DNA from: Pseudomonadota bacterium
Lineage (GTDB): Bacteria; Pseudomonadota; Alphaproteobacteria; Sphingomonadales; Sphingomonadaceae
Length of the DNA stretch: 55,206 nt
Direction of reading: 5' to 3'
Assembly: GCA_023394965.1 (NCBI GenBank)
Contig: JAEWZX010000033.1
Location: 1 to 55,206 of the forward strand
Below are positions 24,675 to 33,517 of the stretch, piece after piece (position 1 is the stretch's first letter; each line of letters begins with the position of its first letter). The notes below the pieces were generated by a model. The model had not been told where the DNA came from and searched no databases. It worked only from the letters and a program-made list of their open reading frames with translations. A program made the translations under genes and the position numbers.

Positions 24675-25553
24675 TTATTCCGCTGGCATCAGGGCGTCTG
24701 TGAAATCGCCCTCATATTTCCCCAGAAGCGCACGATCATCGTGATCCCACGGATGGAATCCGGGTTTGAAATAGCTCAGCCAGGCAGGGAAAATGCGACG
24801 TACCACGCCCGGTTTAACGGTGAGATATTTGAACAGGTTCCATTTGGCCTTCCAGCCGGTGATGCCGTCCTGCGCCAGAAGATCGAGCGTATCGACCCAG
24901 CGATTCTTGAAGAAGTTGTAGCTGACGATGAGCATCATCAGGCTGCGCAGCTTCCAGCGGCGCCAGGGTGTCCAATTGCGCGTTGCGTGCAGATATGTAT
25001 CGAACGCCACGCCCTTGTGTTCAATTTCTTCGATTGCGTGCCATTCCCACATCTTCCGCACCTCGGTGTCCGCATTTGCGAAATGCTGGGGATTGGCGAG
25101 AAATTCATAAGCCATCATCGCGGTATAATGTTCCAGTGCCATGGTCGCGGCAAGGTTGACGATGACCGGTCGATCCTTGGTCAGTGCCAGCATTTCCTCC
25201 ACACGCTTATCGATTTTCCTGATGTCATAACCGTGCTGTTCGGCAAGGCGGTTGAAAGCGATATGTTCGCGTGTGTGGTTGATTTCCTGTTTCACGAAAG
25301 CGCGGATTTCCTGAGCCAGCTTGGGATCGGCACCATCACGGTGCGCCTTTACCGATTCGATGAAAAATGCCTCTCCACGCGGAAAAGTAGCTGACAGGGC
25401 ATTATGCCAGGCTGTGCCGAAAGCATCGCCTGTCCACCAGCGGCGCGGGGTTGAGCCGCGATTGAACCGCTCGTCACGGACTGTAATGGTCAGATCATCG
25501 GGAGTAGGCGCAGCCTTGTGGGCGCTGGCGGTAATGGAAACGGGGGCGTTCAT
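24675..25553 (-). CDS. Predicted metal-dependent hydrolase (PF10118)
   Basis: This 292-residue protein of the COG3687 type is rich in conserved His, Glu and Asp: VKQEINHTREHIAFN, TMALEHYTAMM and WEWHAIEEIEHKGVAFD, which suggest a di-metal helical-bundle site. The biochemical reaction of the family is poorly defined. ATG 25553 has GGAG seven nt upstream; a GTG 12 nt earlier is less likely. It is divergent from a TetR regulator with a dyad cluster between them, so it is probably that regulator's target. Confidence 0.85.
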   Translation of the reverse strand: MNAPVSITASAHKAAPTPDDLTITVRDERFNRGSTPRRWWTGDAFGTAWHNALSATFPRGEAFFIESVKAHRDGADPKLAQEIRAFVKQEINHTREHIAFNRLAEQHGYDIRKIDKRVEEMLALTKDRPVIVNLAATMALEHYTAMMAYEFLANPQHFANADTEVRKMWEWHAIEEIEHKGVAFDTYLHATRNWTPWRRWKLRSLMMLIVSYNFFKNRWVDTLDLLAQDGITGWKAKWNLFKYLTVKPGVVRRIFPAWLSYFKPGFHPWDHDDRALLGKYEGDFTDALMPAE

Positions 25554-25572
25554 GGGAAGCTCCACAGATTTA

Positions 25573-25613
25573 ACTTACATAAGTGTAAGTAAGTGTTACT
25601 GACATGGCTGTCA
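25573..25613. promoter_or_regulatory. Dyad cluster, probable TetR operator
   Basis: Three adjoining inverted repeats are visible: ACTTACA-taag-TGTAAGT (25573-25590), AGTAA-gtg-TTACT (25588-25600) and TGACA-tggc-TGTCA (25600-25613). They fill the upstream region of the minus-strand hydrolase gene (start 25553) and lie 59-99 bp before the TetR gene. Dyads of this size in a divergent gap next to a TetR gene are typical operators. Binding is inference. Confidence 0.6.
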
Positions 25614-25671
25614 ATATTGCACTGGTAATGGGTTTCACCTCCGCGAAGAATGGGTTAACGCTTGGTTGCAT

Positions 25672-26271
25672 ATGGCAACCCGTAAACGATTATCGCCACA
25701 GGAATCGCGCCTTGCCGCGCTGGAAGCGGCGCGTGCGCTGCTTCTTGAAACAGGACCGCAATCGGTCACGCTGAAGGCGGTGGGCGCGCGAATCGGACGC
25801 ACTCACGCCAATCTACTGCATCATTTCGGCTCGGCAGCGGGGCTGCAGAAGGAACTCGCCGGCCATCTTGCGAGAGCGATTTGCGACACGATCATCGATG
25901 CCGTTCGGGCGAGTCGGGCAGGCTTGGGATCACCACGAGAAGTGGTTGACCTCGCATTCGACGCCTTTGACAAGGAAGGGGCCGGTGCGCTTGCGAGCTG
26001 GATGATTCTGACCGGCAATGAAGATGCGCTGACGCCGATCGTGGAAACCATTCATCAACTGGTTGACGAAATTGCTCCGGAAGAGGCTGCTCACGGGATC
26101 GCCCCGATGCAGGTCCATGAAGAAACCCTGGCGCTTGTGCTGATGGCAATGGGCGATGCGCTGATCGGTACGGCGCTGTCGCGTTCGCTGGGACTTCCGG
26201 AAACCGCAGCCCGCGACCGCGCGGAACGAATGCTCGTCCGTTCGATGGAAATCAGCCTTCCGAAGGGGTGA
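25672..26271 (+). CDS. TetR-family transcriptional regulator
   Basis: This 199-residue protein has an N-terminal helix-turn-helix (ALLLETGPQSVTLKAVGARIGRT then HANLLHHFGSAAGLQKELAGH), typical of TetR/AcrR, and a helical ligand-binding domain. It is divergent from the PF10118 hydrolase gene and presumably represses it and itself through the dyads at 25573-25613. The ligand is unknown. Its stop overlaps the convergent ygfZ gene by 20 nt. Confidence 0.9.
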   Translation: MATRKRLSPQESRLAALEAARALLLETGPQSVTLKAVGARIGRTHANLLHHFGSAAGLQKELAGHLARAICDTIIDAVRASRAGLGSPREVVDLAFDAFDKEGAGALASWMILTGNEDALTPIVETIHQLVDEIAPEEAAHGIAPMQVHEETLALVLMAMGDALIGTALSRSLGLPETAARDRAERMLVRSMEISLPKG

Positions 26272-26995
26272 GCGATTCGCGCATCCATTCAGGCGCAAGC
26301 ACCGGATCTATATCGGCAACGCGGAGGTGATCGACTGCCAGTCCAAGGTCGGGATAGGCGGCCTTGCGCCGCTTTTCTTCCGACCGTTCCAGCGGTACGA
26401 CCACCATTCTCCGGTTGACCTTGCTGCGCCAGTTCATCCGGGCGGTGTTTTCTTGGCCGATATAACAACCCTTGGCAAAGCTGACACCGTGAAGTTCAAC
26501 CGCATTGGTTTCAAGCCATAGAATATCGCCAAGCTCGGCCCTGCCTTCGGCAACGCCGAGGCCAAGCCGATGGGCCAGCCACGCTTCGTCCGCCGCGGTG
26601 TCGCTGTCTTCGATCGGTGCCAGCCAGCGTTGGCCAAGCGCTCCAAGCCGGGGGTCGGTAGCCGCGCCATCACCCATTTCCGGCCGCCAGTGCACGCCGA
26701 CCTCAGGGTCAACGACGATCGAGATTTTACGGCGCAGACGGTAGAGTGACAGGCGCTTGGCGAGATCTTGCGCTGCTTCCGCTTCGCAGTCGATCAGCAA
26801 TTCGCCTGTCGGCCCAGGCCAAACGATGAAATCGAACAGGGTCTTGCCCTGAGGTGTCAGCAGCCCGGCATACGCGGGCAGGGTGCCGGTGATATCGTTC
26901 GTGACCAGGCCCTGAAGAAAGGACGCGACATCCTCCTCCGCATCTTCGGTCGTCAGGCGTATCACCGCGCGGTTCGTCAGGCGAGTGGCAGTCAT
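26252..26995 (-). CDS. ygfZ: Folate-binding protein YgfZ
   Basis: This 247-residue GcvT-fold protein has the YgfZ signature KGCYIGQE containing the essential Cys. YgfZ/IBA57-type proteins support maturation or repair of certain Fe-S enzymes in a folate-dependent way. Length is slightly short for the family. The start is ATG at 26995, divergent from pyrC with 38 bp between the starts. Confidence 0.92.
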   Translation of the reverse strand: MTATRLTNRAVIRLTTEDAEEDVASFLQGLVTNDITGTLPAYAGLLTPQGKTLFDFIVWPGPTGELLIDCEAEAAQDLAKRLSLYRLRRKISIVVDPEVGVHWRPEMGDGAATDPRLGALGQRWLAPIEDSDTAADEAWLAHRLGLGVAEGRAELGDILWLETNAVELHGVSFAKGCYIGQENTARMNWRSKVNRRMVVVPLERSEEKRRKAAYPDLGLAVDHLRVADIDPVLAPEWMRESLTPSEG

Positions 26996-27033
26996 TGGTG
27001 ACAGATAGGCTGCTCGCCGTCATAGGCAACCGT

Positions 27034-28071
27034 ATGGTAGAATCGCTGACAATCCGCCGCCCCGATGACTGGCACCTGCATTTCCGCGACGGCGAAACAA
27101 TGCGCGCGGTGGTTCCGCACACTGCACGCCAGTTTGGCCGTGCAATCGTGATGCCCAATCTGGTTCCGCCGGTTACGACAGCAGCTCTGGCTGCGGCCTA
27201 TCGCCAGCGAATTCTGGATGCGGTCCCTACCGGTGTTGAATTCACGCCATTGATGACCGCTTACCTCACCGATGAAACCGATGCGGACGATTTGATGACA
27301 GGTCACGCCGATGGTGTGCTGACCGCCGCCAAGCTCTATCCTGCAGGTGCCACAACAAATTCGGCCCATGGGGTCACCGATGTCGCGAACATCATGGCCG
27401 TACTTGAGCGGATGGCGGAGATTGGAATGCCCCTGTGTGTTCACGGCGAGGTGACTACACCCGACATTGACATTTTCGATCGCGAAGCCGTGTTCATCGA
27501 TCGCGTATTGCAGCCGCTTGTCGACCGCTTGCCGACCCTGAAGGTGATTTTCGAACATATCACGACCATGCAGGCGGTGAGCTTCGTCGAAGGCATGGGG
27601 GCCAATGTCGCCGCGACGATCACGCCGCAGCATCTTCATATCAACCGCAACGATATTCTCGTGGGCGGCATTCGGCCCCATATGTACTGTCTGCCGGTGG
27701 CCAAGCGTGAACAGCATAGGCTTGCCTTGCGGGGGGCGGCGACCAGCGGTTCGCCCAAATACTTCCTGGGCACGGACAGCGCACCTCACCACCGCCATGC
27801 GAAGGAAAGCGATTGTGGTTGCGCCGGGATCTTCAACGCCCCTTTCGCGCTCGAAAGCTATATCCAGGTTTTTGAGGATGAAGGGGCGCTGGATCATTTC
27901 GAAGCCTTTGCCAGCCTTAATGGACCTTTATTCTACGGCATGGAGCCCAATGAAGAGCGCATCACCCTGGAGAAGGCACCGATCTGTGTCCCGGTAGAAG
28001 TCGACGGCGGCGAGGCGTCTATTGTGCCGTTCCACGCGGGCGAGACGCTTTGCTGGCGGCTGGCTTCCTAG
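27034..28071 (+). CDS. pyrC: Dihydroorotase (class II)
   Basis: This 345-residue amidohydrolase has the metal motif DDWHLHFRDG at the N-terminus, KLYPAGATTNSAHGV with the bridging Lys, HGEV, EHITT and GTDSAPHHRHAKE. All match E. coli-type PyrC in sequence and length. It cyclises carbamoyl aspartate to dihydroorotate. ATG 27034 gives the canonical start; an in-frame TTG/GTG pair at 26995-26998 would add 12-13 residues into the ygfZ start. Its 3' end overlaps convergent rarD by 53 nt. Confidence 0.95.
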   Translation: MVESLTIRRPDDWHLHFRDGETMRAVVPHTARQFGRAIVMPNLVPPVTTAALAAAYRQRILDAVPTGVEFTPLMTAYLTDETDADDLMTGHADGVLTAAKLYPAGATTNSAHGVTDVANIMAVLERMAEIGMPLCVHGEVTTPDIDIFDREAVFIDRVLQPLVDRLPTLKVIFEHITTMQAVSFVEGMGANVAATITPQHLHINRNDILVGGIRPHMYCLPVAKREQHRLALRGAATSGSPKYFLGTDSAPHHRHAKESDCGCAGIFNAPFALESYIQVFEDEGALDHFEAFASLNGPLFYGMEPNEERITLEKAPICVPVEVDGGEASIVPFHAGETLCWRLAS

Positions 28072-28951
28072 ACCGCGCAACAAGGTCCCAAATAAATATC
28101 GCCGCAGCCAGCCAGATGCAGGCAAAACAGGCGATTTCCGCAGGGTGAAGTGGCTTGTCGAATACGGTCAGGCCCAGAATGAAGACGATGCTTGGTGCGA
28201 GAAACTGGATGAACCCCAGTGTCGAATAAGGCAGCTTGCGTGCGGCGATGGCGAATAACAGTAATGGAACGGCTGTGACTACGCCGCCGAGCATGATTGC
28301 AAGGCTGAGATCGGCGGACACGGCGAATGACGACCCTTGCAGCTGCGCATAGTACCAGATGACGCCCACCGAAGGCATTAGCAGAAGCAGCGATTCTATG
28401 GTCAGTCCAGGCACCGAGCCGACCTCCACCTGCTTGCGAATAAGCCCGTATGTTCCAAAGGTGAGGGCGAGGGCCAGACTGATCCACAGCGTGGTAAGCG
28501 CACCGGCGACCAGCAGCGATACGCCAATCGCGGCTATCCCGACGGCCATCCACTGGGCGCGCGTCAACCGTTCCCCGAGAAGCATTGTGCCGAGCAGCAC
28601 GTTGACCAAGGGATTTATGTAATAGCCCAGGCTGGCGGCATAAACCTCGCCCTTTTGGATCGCCCATACATAGACCACCCAGTTCACCGCTATCAGAGAG
28701 GCACTGAGGGCGAGCCATCCCAAAGTATGGCGGTTCGCGAGGGCGGCGCGCAATTCACGCCCCTGTTTACGGAAAAGGACGATCAGCAGACAAAGCGGCA
28801 ACGTCCAGATGATCCGCCAGCCGACGAATTCGAACGCCGGGACCGACCGGACGAGAATAAGGTAAAGCGGCAGGAAGCCCCAGATAACATAGGCACCGAC
28901 CGCTGAGACGAGGCCTGTCCGGTCATGCTGAGCTGGGGTGCTGCTGTCCAT
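28019..28951 (-). CDS. rarD: EamA family transporter RarD
   Basis: This 310-residue ten-helix drug/metabolite transporter has the RarD signatures YVIWGFLPLYLILVRSVPAFE and EVYAASLGYYINPLVNVLLG, plus a second EamA repeat ending FIWDLVARSRKP. It is named for a chloramphenicol-sensitivity phenotype in Pseudomonas; the natural substrate is unsettled. The C-terminal 17 or so codons lie antisense to the end of pyrC. Confidence 0.93.
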   Translation of the reverse strand: MDSSTPAQHDRTGLVSAVGAYVIWGFLPLYLILVRSVPAFEFVGWRIIWTLPLCLLIVLFRKQGRELRAALANRHTLGWLALSASLIAVNWVVYVWAIQKGEVYAASLGYYINPLVNVLLGTMLLGERLTRAQWMAVGIAAIGVSLLVAGALTTLWISLALALTFGTYGLIRKQVEVGSVPGLTIESLLLLMPSVGVIWYYAQLQGSSFAVSADLSLAIMLGGVVTAVPLLLFAIAARKLPYSTLGFIQFLAPSIVFILGLTVFDKPLHPAEIACFACIWLAAAIFIWDLVARSRKPAASKASRPRGTAQ

Positions 28952-29134
28952 TTGACGGCGCTAGGCCGCTTGAAAAATGCCTGCAAGCCTCATTTCGTCG
29001 GCCAGGAATGCTCGCTTCGTCGATAATCTGGAATCTGACAGTGACGTTACATTTGGTTCATAATTGCGGGCGTAAAACTTAACGACATCGCCGGAGCCCC
29101 TCTCCGCTGGTTCGAAAACAAAAAGGAAGATGCC

Positions 29135-29611
29135 ATGTCGAAACTCTTGAAAACTGCCACCATGGCCATTGCCGCTTCTGGCCTCGCCTTCGCCATGCCG
29201 GCGAGCGCCGCCCCTGTCGTTCATCTCAACCCTAACGCGCATGCCGTTGTTACGGGCGATATGACTTTCGAACACAAGCGTGACCGTCGCTATCGCGATT
29301 ACCGCGGCCGTGACTATCGTGATCGGCGCTATAGCGATCGCTATCAGTCGCGCCCTTATTACATGGGTTATGACCGCAATTACGGCCAGCCCGTCCGCTC
29401 CAACACACGCGTTTGGCGCGGTAACGATAACCGCTATTACTGCCGCCGCGATGATGGCACCACCGGTCTCCTGGTCGGCGCGGGCGTTGGCGCTCTGCTT
29501 GGCCATGAAGTCGCCGGACGCGGAGATCGTACCCTTGGCGCGATTCTCGGCGGTGCGGCTGGTGCGTTGCTCGGACGTTCGATCGACCGCTCCAACACAC
29601 GCTGCGGGTAA
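29135..29611 (+). CDS. Exported glycine-zipper 2TM protein
   Basis: This 158-residue protein has a Sec signal peptide (MSKLLKTATMAIAASGLAFAMPASA/AP), an Arg/Tyr/Asp-rich middle (RDRRYRDYRGRDYRDRRYSD) and a C-terminal glycine-zipper segment GLLVGAGVGALLGHEVAG then GAILGGAAGALLGRSI, as in Rick_17kDa/OmpA-like 2TM proteins. It is probably envelope-associated. AAGGAAG lies just upstream of the ATG. It forms a single-gene unit with a terminator at 29624. Confidence 0.85.
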   Translation: MSKLLKTATMAIAASGLAFAMPASAAPVVHLNPNAHAVVTGDMTFEHKRDRRYRDYRGRDYRDRRYSDRYQSRPYYMGYDRNYGQPVRSNTRVWRGNDNRYYCRRDDGTTGLLVGAGVGALLGHEVAGRGDRTLGAILGGAAGALLGRSIDRSNTRCG

Positions 29612-29623
29612 CTATCTTTCGAG

Positions 29624-29651
29624 TTCCGGCCGTGCCCACCCACGGCCGGAA
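29624..29651 (+). terminator. Terminator after the glycine-zipper gene
   Basis: TTCCGGCCGTG (29624-29634) pairs perfectly with CACGGCCGGAA (29641-29651), an 11-bp stem with a 6-nt loop, 13 bp after the stop codon. A short AAACA follows instead of a T-run, so termination efficiency is uncertain. Weaker hairpins around 29676-29715 follow in the same gap before the next gene. Confidence 0.65.
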
Positions 29652-29826
29652 AACACGGTTCCCACCGAGCCGTGAGGGCGTCGTCCGATCTCCATTCCGG
29701 AGACGGGCGGCGCCCTTTCCTGTCGAGGTGGCATGTCCCGCAATGGTGCAGACGCTTTGATCGGGCTGGAATAGCGGACAGCTCCGGCGTTATTCACCGG
29801 AATCTTTAAAGCCGAAAGGTCTATAA

Positions 29827-30537
29827 ATGAAAATCCGTCTGCTTTGCGCCGTTCTGCCCTTAGCCCTCATTGCTGGATGCGGGGAAAAGGCCGAAGACAA
29901 GGCAGATGCTGATTCCATGGATCCGGCTGCCGAACAGGCTCTCAATGACGAGCTTATGACCGATCCCGACCTGGCGGGCCGCAACGAAGCCAATGCTGCT
30001 CTTTCCGGTACCGGCAATGCGGGGATACCGAAGATCGACAAGTCGCCTCGCGCCATAGAAGCTGCGCGCGATCGTGCGGGAGAACTGGTTGGTGGTCGCA
30101 GCAACATGGTCTTCGCGCCTGGGGCGAAACCGCTTGGAAGCAATGCCAAGCCAAGCCAGGCGATGGTCGCCGCTGCGCAGGCCGCGGTTTCGCCAGGCGG
30201 CGAGAACTGTGGTGACAAGGTTCATTACACCACGGCATGGGCGGCCAAGCTGCCTCCCGCCTTTCCGATCTATCCACGTGCCAATACGCAAGAAGCGGCC
30301 GGCACGGACGAAGGGGCATGTTCGCTGCGGGTCGTATCCTTCTTCACCCCGGTTGCCCTGGATGAAGTGCTGGCCTTTTATTACACCCGCGCACGCAGCG
30401 CTGGTTACAGCGCAGAACATGTCACCAGCGGTGGTGACAACATCCTTTCAGGCACCAAAGGCGACGCAGCCTATGTGATTTACGGCAAGCGCCTGCGGCA
30501 GGGGGTGACCCAGATCGATCTGGTCACCAGTAACTGA
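29827..30537 (+). CDS. Lipoprotein of unknown function
   Basis: This 236-residue protein has a signal peptide and lipobox LALIAGCGE, an acidic Ala-rich linker and a compact C-terminal domain with two cysteines (GENCGDK and EGACSLRV) that could form a disulfide. The segment VALDEVLAFYYTRARSAGY reads like an alpha/beta domain that binds or inserts. I know of no named family. AAAGG precedes the start. Its stop faces astD 6 bp away. Confidence 0.75.
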   Translation: MKIRLLCAVLPLALIAGCGEKAEDKADADSMDPAAEQALNDELMTDPDLAGRNEANAALSGTGNAGIPKIDKSPRAIEAARDRAGELVGGRSNMVFAPGAKPLGSNAKPSQAMVAAAQAAVSPGGENCGDKVHYTTAWAAKLPPAFPIYPRANTQEAAGTDEGACSLRVVSFFTPVALDEVLAFYYTRARSAGYSAEHVTSGGDNILSGTKGDAAYVIYGKRLRQGVTQIDLVTSN

Positions 30538-30543
30538 CCCAAG

Positions 30544-31956
30544 TCAGTTGCCCCGCATTCCCACGCCGATGCTGGCGCGGGGCTGTTCCATTTCGGTACT
30601 GGCAACCGGGTAGGCGCAATAATCCGCAGCGTAGAACGCCGCCGGACGATGGTTGCCGGATAGGCCCACACCACCGAACGGCGCAGCTGAGGAGGCACCA
30701 TTTGTCGGGCGGTTCCAGTTGACGATTCCGGCGCGGATATCGCTCCAGAATGTTTCGAAATCTTCGGGCCGTCCGCCGATCAGCGATGCCGACAGGCCGT
30801 AGCGCGTGTTATTCGCTTCCGTGATCGCTTCCTCGTAATTGGATACACGGATCACCTGAAGCAATGGGCCGAAAAGTTCGATATCGGGCCGTTCCTGAAT
30901 GTCGGTCGCATCGAGGATGGAGGGTGAAAGGAACGGCAGGCTCTCGTCGGGGCGCTTCATGTGCACGATTGGCCGACCGCCGCGGCTCATCAGCGCAATG
31001 AAACTTTCGGACAGGAGGTCCGCCGTATTATTGTCGATCACGCAGCCCATGAAGGGTTGAGGATCAGCGAAAGGTTCGTCGACAATCAGCCTTTCCGTCA
31101 TGTTTTTCAGGGCAGGCACGATCTTGTCGAACATGGAATCGATGACGATCAGCCGTCTTGCGGCGGTGCAGCGCTGGCCAGCAGTGGTGAAGGCCGATTG
31201 TATGATGGTGGCGGCCGCATCCTCGATCTTGGGCGTATCGAGCATGACGATGGGGTTGTTGCCACCCATTTCCAGCGCGACGATCTTGCCCGGATCCGTC
31301 GCCAGTTTACGGTTGATAGCTATGCCGGCGCGGGCAGAGCCGGTGAACAGAACCCCGTCCACCATATCGTGTTCGACGAGGCCCTGACCCACTTCGATGC
31401 CGCCATGAATGCACTGAACGACATCTTCGGGCACTTTGGCTTCGTGGAAGCAGCGGGTCAGAAATGCCCCGACAGCAGGCGTCTTCTCGCTCGGCTTGAA
31501 GATAACGACATTGCCTGCGATCAGCGCTGGAATGATATGGCCATTGGGTAGGTGAGCCGGAAAGTTGTACGGTCCAAGAACCACCATCACGCCGTGCGGC
31601 TTGTGCCGCAGTGCAGCCGTGCCCTGCAGCGCGCTGTCCAGCTTCTTCTGGCCGGTCCGTTCGGCATATGCGGTAACTGAAATTTCCACCTTGCCGATGA
31701 CTGCCTGAACTTCGGTTTGCGCTTCCCACAGCGGCTTGCCAGTTTCCCGTGCGATCAATTCCGCGAAAGCATCCGAATGCTTGCGGACTTCGTTGGCGAA
31801 CCGGCGCATAAGTTCGATCCTGCGGCCCAAGGGCTCGCGTGCCCAGCTCCGCATTGCCACTCTGGCGCGCTCGACCGCCTCATCGACATTGCCGGAAGTT
31901 CCGTGCCAGATTTCACTGCCGGTTGCGGGTTCGGTTGAAACCAGTTCGGTCGCCAT
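30544..31956 (-). CDS. astD: N-succinylglutamate 5-semialdehyde dehydrogenase
   Basis: This 470-residue aldehyde dehydrogenase matches AstD: catalytic Cys263 in TTAGQRCTAARR, Glu229 in ALEMGGNNPI, cofactor region VIFKPSEKTP, and GPYNFPAHLPNGHI near residue 128. AstD oxidises succinylglutamate semialdehyde in the AST arginine-degradation pathway. No astA, astB, astC or astE gene is in the window, so the pathway is either split across the genome or the enzyme serves another aldehyde. Confidence 0.88.
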   Translation of the reverse strand: MATELVSTEPATGSEIWHGTSGNVDEAVERARVAMRSWAREPLGRRIELMRRFANEVRKHSDAFAELIARETGKPLWEAQTEVQAVIGKVEISVTAYAERTGQKKLDSALQGTAALRHKPHGVMVVLGPYNFPAHLPNGHIIPALIAGNVVIFKPSEKTPAVGAFLTRCFHEAKVPEDVVQCIHGGIEVGQGLVEHDMVDGVLFTGSARAGIAINRKLATDPGKIVALEMGGNNPIVMLDTPKIEDAAATIIQSAFTTAGQRCTAARRLIVIDSMFDKIVPALKNMTERLIVDEPFADPQPFMGCVIDNNTADLLSESFIALMSRGGRPIVHMKRPDESLPFLSPSILDATDIQERPDIELFGPLLQVIRVSNYEEAITEANNTRYGLSASLIGGRPEDFETFWSDIRAGIVNWNRPTNGASSAAPFGGVGLSGNHRPAAFYAADYCAYPVASTEMEQPRASIGVGMRGN

Positions 31957-32020
31957 GGTGATGTGGTTTTCCTATTTGGGGCGCGAGGTGGTGCCTAAGT
32001 GGTCGGTAAGGGGCACGGCG

Positions 32021-33442
32021 TCAATTCAAGTCCCGCCTTCCGGCGGCGAAATGGCCTCGTGGTGGGGGTAGGTTTCCATGCGCGTCACCCATGCGGCGCA
32101 GCGCTGCCACCTTGTTCTGCAGCGGGCCCCAGTCGTCATTCTCGGCAATCGCTGCCCAGATGGCCTCGACCTCGTCGATTAGCATGGATTGGGGGCCGTC
32201 GCCGTTCCAGTAATCATGGTTTTCGCCGACCGGCTCGAAGCGTTGTAAAGCTTTGGCCAGTTCGCCTTCTGCGCGTCGACCACCGCGATGCGTAAAGAAG
32301 AAATCATCCGGTGCGATACCCCTGGCGGTCATATCTTTTTCGCACGCTGCAATGAGCGCGGCATTGGTTTCAGTGTCTCGGCTTTCGACGCCCAGTCGCC
32401 AACACCAGCGCCGCGCGATGGCGTCAATATAGAGCGGACCGAAGCGCTCCATGGCGGCAATCAGAGGCGGCGCATCGGACAGCAAGCGCAAGGCCACGGC
32501 GAATTGTCCGCAATTCCAGTGCAGGGCTTCGGGCTGTCTTCCGAACGCATAGAGGCCCTGATGGTCGAAATAGGCGGCAGTGAAGCTGGGATCCCATTTG
32601 GGTAGAAAGCGCCAAGGACCGTAATCGAAGCTTTCACCCGAAATGTTCATATTGTCGGTGTTCAGCACGCCGTGAACGAAGCCGGCGACCATCCAGCTTG
32701 CTGCAAGATCGGCCATCCGCTCCACCACCATGTGCATCAGCTGGACGGCAGGTTCGTCCCGAGCCGGCGCGTCTTCCGGCGGAGGAGGGCCGGGAAACTG
32801 CTTCAGGCAGTAGTCGACCAGTTGTGCCATATGAACGCTTTCTTCCAAGGCCAGCAGGCGCTGAAAAGTGCCGATTCGAATATGTCCATGGCTGAGGCGG
32901 GTCATCACGGCGGAGCGGGTCGGGCTGGGCTCGTCGCCGCGCCACAGTTCTTCCCCTGTTTCCACGACACTGAAGGTTCTGGACGTATAGACGCCCAGCG
33001 CCTCCAGCATTTCAGTGGCCAGTATTTCACGCACCGCGCCCTTTAGCGTCAGTCGGCCGTCACCCTGTCGGCTCCAGGGGGTCTGTCCCGACCCCTTGCT
33101 CCCAAGGTCGAGCAATCGGCCATCCGCATCGCGCAGCTGGGCGAAGAGAAAGCCGCGCCCATCGCCGATTTCCGGATTGTACACGCGGAACTGGTGGCCA
33201 TGATATCGTAGGGCCAGCGGACGCGGAAGATTGCCTTCCAGCGGTTCGAAGCGCCCGAAATGCCGCTCCCATTCGTCGTTACCCAAGCCTGATAGCCCAA
33301 TATTTGCAGCGTGACGATCATTGCGGAAACGCAGTTGGGTTTTTGGGAAATCGGCCGGATCGACTGGATCCCCCAGCCATGCGGCCAGGGATTCGATGGG
33401 CGTGTCGGGGCGATAGCTCGCGGCTTGCGGTTCGGCTCGCAT
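32021..33442 (-). CDS. selO: Protein adenylyltransferase SelO (YdiU)
   Basis: This 473-residue pseudokinase-fold enzyme AMPylates Ser/Thr/Tyr residues. The family blocks are LDLGSKGSGQTPWSRQGDGR, LKGAVREILATEMLEALGV and the metal site GVLNTDNMNISGESFDYGPW. The start at MRAEPQAASY was chosen because the frame extending to 33670 runs antisense into the divergent hydrolase gene and is not family-like. The E. coli homologue is linked to redox stress. The nearest divergent gene starts 75 bp away. Confidence 0.93.
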   Translation of the reverse strand: MRAEPQAASYRPDTPIESLAAWLGDPVDPADFPKTQLRFRNDRHAANIGLSGLGNDEWERHFGRFEPLEGNLPRPLALRYHGHQFRVYNPEIGDGRGFLFAQLRDADGRLLDLGSKGSGQTPWSRQGDGRLTLKGAVREILATEMLEALGVYTSRTFSVVETGEELWRGDEPSPTRSAVMTRLSHGHIRIGTFQRLLALEESVHMAQLVDYCLKQFPGPPPPEDAPARDEPAVQLMHMVVERMADLAASWMVAGFVHGVLNTDNMNISGESFDYGPWRFLPKWDPSFTAAYFDHQGLYAFGRQPEALHWNCGQFAVALRLLSDAPPLIAAMERFGPLYIDAIARRWCWRLGVESRDTETNAALIAACEKDMTARGIAPDDFFFTHRGGRRAEGELAKALQRFEPVGENHDYWNGDGPQSMLIDEVEAIWAAIAENDDWGPLQNKVAALRRMGDAHGNLPPPRGHFAAGRRDLN

Positions 33443-33517
33443 AAGGCGATAGTGGGCAGCAACCCAGCCTGTTACAAGGGCACCTACGCCAAGCCACCAA
33501 GGTTTTCGTCGCCAGAC

